Below are positions 6,764-8,663 of a stretch of 8,663 nucleotides of DNA, piece by piece. The translations under genes were made by a program, and so were the position numbers. Within the stretch, counting starts at the first letter, position 1, and the number at the start of each line of letters is the position of its first letter. The stretch is from Candidatus Kuenenia stuttgartensis (lineage in GTDB: Bacteria > Planctomycetota > Planctomycetia > Isosphaerales > Isosphaeraceae), in NCBI GenBank assembly GCA_945872325.1, contig CAMBZY010000111.1, positions 1 to 8,663 on the forward strand, given 5' to 3'. The notes under the pieces are model-generated. The model was not told the DNA's origin, searched no databases, and saw nothing but the letters and a program-made list of their open reading frames with translations.

Positions 6764-7094
6764 TTTGAAGGGCCTCTCAATCATTCGGAACAAGTCGAAA
6801 ACGGTCTGAAATTCACCGTTCGGGATCTCCGTCATAATAGGTATCGTCGTTTTGGGCCGTTCTCTCTGCTGGTATAACCCGTCTTTTCCGAACTCGTAAA
6901 TTTAGAAATTCATGAGGGAAGAATTTGAAATATAGCTCTGAAGAGGTAGACTGGGAACGTTGAGATAAATGTATCGTCTGAAACGGACAGCGTAAGGCTA
7001 TGGGCTGCGTAAATTGAGTAAGCCTTGAGCATCGCGGCGGTTTGTCACAGACGAAGGTTCCCGGTTAGTGCACCACTCGAGAGGATCGTCACCC
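6764..7094. other. Divergent promoter region between HTTM operon and Cys/Tyr lipoprotein
   Basis: These 331 bases are shared by two divergent units. The rightward side carries an ECF-like promoter, entered separately, and a loose inverted repeat AAGGCT (6994-6999)/AGCCTT (7021-7026) in the leader. On the leftward side TATACC (minus sense, near 6870-6880) is a weak -10 candidate for the HTTM pair, with no good -35. No small gene is credible here. Confidence 0.45.
6954..6981 (+). promoter_or_regulatory. Candidate ECF/sigma-E-type promoter for the Cys/Tyr-repeat lipoprotein
   Basis: GGAAC (6954-6958) and TCTGA (6977-6981) are separated by 18 bases. This is the layout of classical sigma-E/ECF promoters (GGAACTT, about 16 bases, TCTGA). 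Both blocks match exactly in their five core bases. The start of transcription would be near 6988, giving a leader of about 107 bases before the ATG at 7095. Planctomycetes encode many ECF sigma factors, and a surface lipoprotein is a typical envelope-stress target. The match is by eye only and could be chance. Confidence 0.35.
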
Positions 7095-7589
7095 ATGCAA
7101 GTTACATTGGCCGTTTTGCTGACACTGAGCGGACTGGGCTGTCACCACAAAGCCCCTGCCGTCAGCTATGTTGAGTCCTGCTACTCATCCTGCTACAGCG
7201 CACCTGTTGTTGAGAGCTGCTACACCCCCAGCTACAGCGCCTGCTATAGCTCCTGCTACTCATCCTGCTATACCACAAGCTATAGCTCCTGCTACTCATC
7301 TTGCTACAGCTCCTGCTACAGCGAGCCTGTCAGCAACTGCAGCCCTTGCGGCATCTGGGGCCAGTCACGCCCTAAAGGCGGCCTGTTCCACGGCTTGTTC
7401 AGCAAGCATAAGAACAAGTGCGCACCAGTTTCGCACATGGTTGTGGCTGAACCCGCCTGCAATTCCTGTGGTCCAGTTGTCACGGAAACCATCATGCCAA
7501 GCTCGCAAATGATTGCTCCTTCCGAGCAATCCGTGCCAGCCGCCCCTTCCCCACAATTGGCTCCCGTCGCACCTGCGAAACAAAGCTGA
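7095..7589 (+). CDS. Small predicted lipoprotein with Cys-Tyr-Ser-Ser tetrapeptide repeats
   Basis: The product has 164 residues and I recognise no family. The N-terminus MQVTLAVLLTLSGLGC (1-16) looks like a lipoprotein signal with Cys16 as the lipidated residue, although the lipobox (G-L-G-C) is not classical. Residues 29-85 are a low-complexity tract. From 42 to 77 nine tetrads run in register (CYTP, SYSA, CYSS, CYSS, CYTT, SYSS, CYSS, CYSS, CYSE), with Tyr at every fourth position. The protein has 15 Cys in all. A basic linker (KGGLFHGLFSKHKNK, about 95-109), a CNSC at 127-130 and a Pro/Ala/Ser tail follow. The tract suggests an extracytoplasmic, disulfide- or tyrosine-cross-linked or metal-binding structural role, which is inference. 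The ATG at 7095 has GAGAGGA 9 bases upstream, better than the in-frame GTG at 7068. An intrinsic terminator follows, so the gene is probably transcribed alone. Confidence 0.75.
   Translation: MQVTLAVLLTLSGLGCHHKAPAVSYVESCYSSCYSAPVVESCYTPSYSACYSSCYSSCYTTSYSSCYSSCYSSCYSEPVSNCSPCGIWGQSRPKGGLFHGLFSKHKNKCAPVSHMVVAEPACNSCGPVVTETIMPSSQMIAPSEQSVPAAPSPQLAPVAPAKQS
7179..7325 (+). repeat. Coding 12-base tandem repeat with 48-base higher-order unit
   Basis: The DNA under the Cys/Tyr tract repeats every 12 bases (TGC TAC agc tcc and close variants). Within it, 7218-7265 and 7266-7313 are two 48-base copies, each encoding four tetrads in which the second has Ser in place of Cys. TGCTACTCATCCTGCTA appears at 7179 and again at 7254. 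This points to growth by slippage or unequal duplication, and the copy number may vary between strains. Confidence 0.8.
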
Positions 7590-7605
7590 TCGCATTTTTT
7601 GCGAT
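7589..7605 (+). repeat. Small hairpin overlapping the lipoprotein stop codon
   Basis: ATCGCA (7589-7594) and TGCGAT (7600-7605) form a perfect 6-bp stem around a TTTTT loop, beginning at the last base of the TGA stop. It precedes the main terminator by 18 bases and may protect the 3' end of the message or assist termination. Confidence 0.4.
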
Positions 7606-7623
7606 TATGATTTTAAAATACGG

Positions 7624-7655
7624 ACGCCATACCTGATCAGGTATGGCGTTTTTTT
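7624..7655 (+). terminator. Strong intrinsic terminator after the Cys/Tyr lipoprotein gene
   Basis: ACGCCATACCTGA (7624-7636) and TCAGGTATGGCGT (7637-7649) form a perfect 26-base palindrome, followed by a run of seven T (7649-7655). In RNA the innermost bases would form the loop on a stem of about 11 bp. The layout is a textbook Rho-independent terminator for the rightward gene. No matching A-run precedes the stem, so it should work in one direction only. Confidence 0.88.
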
Positions 7656-7701
7656 GATTTCTTGATAACTGCAAGGCGAGTCAAATAACATGTTTTTGTA
7701 G

Positions 7702-7721
7702 GCCATGTCCCCTGACATGGC
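7702..7721. repeat. REP-like palindrome, CATGTC/GACATG type
   Basis: GCCATGTC (7702-7709) and GACATGGC (7714-7721) form a perfect 8-bp stem with a CCCT loop. The flanks TGTAG before it and GGGATTTGG after it recall the GTAGG-stem-GGG form of REP-type elements. A T-rich stretch begins about 10 bases later, so a weak back-up terminator is possible, but the distance is too long for a standard one. Confidence 0.5.
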
Positions 7722-7807
7722 GGGATTTGGCTTTGTTTTTTAAGGCTACGTAAATTCTTTTGGCACATTCCGGATTTCAGGGAGGTCTTTTCCAGTACTA
7801 TCGTTTT

Positions 7808-7853
7808 CGGGCCAAAGGCCCGTGATTCTAAAGCCCAGGCCAACGGCCTGGGT
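7808..7853 (+). repeat. Palindrome module A, rightward copy (two hairpins plus linker)
   Basis: Hairpin one is CGGGCC-AAA-GGCCCG (7808-7822) and hairpin two is CCCAGGCC-AAC-GGCCTGGG (7834-7852). They are joined by the linker TGATTCTAAAG. The 33 bases at 7821-7853 recur in reverse orientation at 8031-8063 with three differences, one of which turns a stem pair into a G-U pair. The linker is conserved as well as the stems, so this is a real repeated element and not chance GC richness. Confidence 0.75.
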
Positions 7854-7878
7854 CATCGCGAGACTCCAAAATTGCTTC

Positions 7879-7893
7879 CGGCCTGAAGGGCCG
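7879..7893 (+). repeat. Palindrome module B, rightward copy
   Basis: CGGCC (7879-7883) and GGCCG (7889-7893) flank TGAAG. The 15 bases CGGCCTGAAGGGCCG are identical to the reverse complement of 8062-8076 and nearly identical to the reverse complement of the palindrome at 7989-8005. Confidence 0.65.
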
Positions 7894-7988
7894 CGATATT
7901 CTCTAGCTATTAGGAAAGATATATCTGTAATCTTTTGACTAGTAAACACTTGCGTGCTGTGTTGATCGGTCTGCACAATGGTGGATTC

Positions 7989-8005
7989 GCGGCCCATCAG
8001 GCCGC
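7989..8005 (-). repeat. Palindrome module B, leftward copy
   Basis: GCGGCC (7989-7994) and GGCCGC (8000-8005) flank CATCA. Read on the minus strand this is GCGGCCTGATGGGCCGC, which matches the copy at 7879-7893 apart from a T in the loop. Confidence 0.65.
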
Positions 8006-8030
8006 AATCAACTTTTGGGGCTATACCAGT

Positions 8031-8076
8031 ACCCAAGCCGCTGGCCTGGGCTGTAGAATCACGGCCCTTCAGGCCG
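8031..8076 (-). repeat. Palindrome module A, leftward copy
   Basis: On the minus strand this reads hairpin CGGCC-TGAAG-GGCCG (8076-8062), linker TGATTCTACAG, then hairpin CCCAGGCC-AGC-GGCTTGGG (8050-8032). It mirrors 7808-7853 in order and orientation. The stem change G-C to G-U keeps pairing in RNA of the minus strand but gives an A/C mismatch in plus-strand RNA, a hint that the functional reading may be this one. Confidence 0.75.
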
Positions 8077-8204
8077 AAATCTCAAACCTTAACAGAAACT
8101 AGTTTTATGTTATGAATTCTGAATCAGAACCGATCGATCAAATAGTACATACACGAACACTCTCAATGCCGTCACCCCGGAATCCGACATGAGCCTAATT
8201 ATTG

Positions 8205-8226
8205 GCCCCTTCAGAATCAGAGGGGC
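8205..8226. repeat. Inverted repeat downstream of the DUF1080 gene
   Basis: GCCCCT (8205-8210) and AGGGGC (8221-8226) form a perfect 6-bp stem with a 10-base loop. It lies about 70 bases beyond the stop of the leftward DUF1080 gene. Minus-strand RNA would continue CAAUAAUUAGG, with no U-run, so it is at best a weak terminator or an mRNA-end stabilising stem. Confidence 0.3.
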
Positions 8227-8297
8227 ATCAAGAAGTTCCGGTTGAAACAATTCTTGAACGCCCCACTGCATTGATTTCATTCACTTTACGACGATTG

Positions 8298-8663
8298 TCA
8301 CTTCTTCAATGGGACCATCCAGATGTTCCGGAATTCCACAGGGTTGCCGTGATCCTGAAGGTGCAAAGGGCCAGGTGTGGATGGGTCTCCACCCATGCCT
8401 GAGACGGTGTTATCAATTTTGATGAGCACGTCTTTATGGATCAATTGGCCGTTCTGGCGAACAGTGATATGAGCTGGTTCAACTTTCTTGCCATTCTCAA
8501 AAACAGGAGGTGTGAACTCAATGTCGTAGGCTTGCCAGACAGTCGGCGCTTTGCAGGCATTGACCAGCGGTTTGGCGACTTTGTAGATGCCTCCACAGTC
8601 GTTGTCCTGGCTGTCAAGCCCATAACTGTCAAGAACTTGCACTTCATATCGGCCTTGCAGATA
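8298..8663 (-). CDS. DUF1080 / 3-keto-disaccharide hydrolase domain protein, C-terminal part
   Basis: Only the last 121 residues are present; the frame is still open at the right edge and the start lies outside the window. The visible part opens with YLQGRYEVQVLDSYG, continues through CGGIYKV, and ends HLQDHGNPVEFRNIW and then MVPLKK. The GRYEVQVLDSYG block and the terminal LQDHG-x-x-V-x-FRNIW block are the signatures of DUF1080, a concanavalin-like jelly-roll fold also annotated as 3-keto-disaccharide hydrolase. The family is greatly expanded in planctomycetes, is usually secreted, and is linked to carbohydrate breakdown. Any signal peptide would be in the missing part. The listed upper coordinate is the window edge, not a gene boundary. 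An internal GTG at 8640-8642 is not the start, since conserved residues precede it. Confidence 0.92.
   Translation of the reverse strand, partial: YLQGRYEVQVLDSYGLDSQDNDCGGIYKVAKPLVNACKAPTVWQAYDIEFTPPVFENGKKVEPAHITVRQNGQLIHKDVLIKIDNTVSGMGGDPSTPGPLHLQDHGNPVEFRNIWMVPLKK

Larger units (their letters stand above)
7656..8297. other. Gene-free region with a cluster of palindromic repeats
   Basis: These 642 bases between the terminator and the end of the DUF1080 gene contain no protein-like frame. At least seven short palindromes occur, most with GGCC arms; the better ones are entered separately. Open frames here read across the palindromes in inconsistent ways and have no family signal. The rest (about 7900-7985 and 8090-8200) is AT-richer and shows nothing assignable. 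Confidence 0.65.

Noticed and set aside
6764..6835. ATG at 6833-6835 as the start of the HTTM partner
   Set aside because: There is no ribosome site before it, while the ATG at 6761-6763 has GAGAGG at good spacing.
7168..7512. Alternative-frame open reading frame rich in Pro-Ala-Thr across the tetrad repeat
   Set aside because: A 12-base repeat keeps all frames in step, so a long shadow frame is expected. It has no ribosome site or signal peptide, unlike the Cys/Tyr frame.
7746..8036. 96-codon minus-strand frame in the palindrome region
   Set aside because: It reads straight through two palindrome modules and has no family signal. Such frames are typical artefacts of GC-rich repeats.
7656..8297. 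CRISPR array or tandem-repeat array
   Set aside because: The repeats are palindromes in opposite orientations with irregular spacing; there are no direct repeats with uniform spacers.

Overview
The window looks like chromosomal DNA from a planctomycete, probably of the Planctomycetaceae/Planctopirus type, with a moderate GC content of a little over 50% by eye. Four protein families point that way: a Tat-targeted DUF1501 protein, a DUF1080 (3-keto-disaccharide hydrolase) protein, an HTTM membrane protein with a GYRFYAP-type partner, and a duplicated LTxDQ export protein. Together they are a strong planctomycete signature. The genus is inferred, not shown. There are nine supportable genes, one of them cut by the right edge. 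I see no rRNA, tRNA, CRISPR array, transposase or phage gene.

Layout. 61-1422 (-) is a MotA/TolQ/ExbB-type proton-channel subunit with a long helical tail; its expected partner would lie beyond the left edge. After a 292-base divergent gap come three plus-strand genes: an exported protein built from two LTxDQ repeats (1715-2368), a YqgE/AlgH protein (2510-3070), and a DUF1501 protein (3332-4696) that has its own promoter-like sequence and a leader hairpin. DUF1501 meets a minus-strand cluster tail to tail, with only 6 bases between the stop codons. In transcription order that cluster is a single-span membrane protein (6763-6149), an HTTM multi-span protein overlapping it by 10 bases (6158-5214), and a small unknown acidic protein (5131-4703).

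A 331-base divergent gap then leads to a small predicted lipoprotein with a Cys-Tyr-Ser-Ser tetrapeptide repeat (7095-7589). It is preceded by a sequence resembling a sigma-E/ECF promoter and followed by a strong intrinsic terminator. From 7656 to 8297 there is no gene. The stretch holds a cluster of short GC-rich palindromes, several of them copies of one another and set out as a mirror image around about 7940. The window ends inside a minus-strand DUF1080 gene (8298 to beyond 8663).

How the genes fit together. Only the HTTM pair is clearly a functional unit, through the overlapping genes and the pairing I remember from planctomycetes. Most products act at or outside the inner membrane: the channel subunit, the exported LTxDQ protein, the Tat substrate DUF1501, the HTTM pair and the Cys/Tyr lipoprotein. 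No complete new pathway can be demonstrated here. The best candidates for something undescribed are the Cys/Tyr-repeat lipoprotein with its possible ECF control, the HTTM pair beside it, and the mirrored palindrome cluster.
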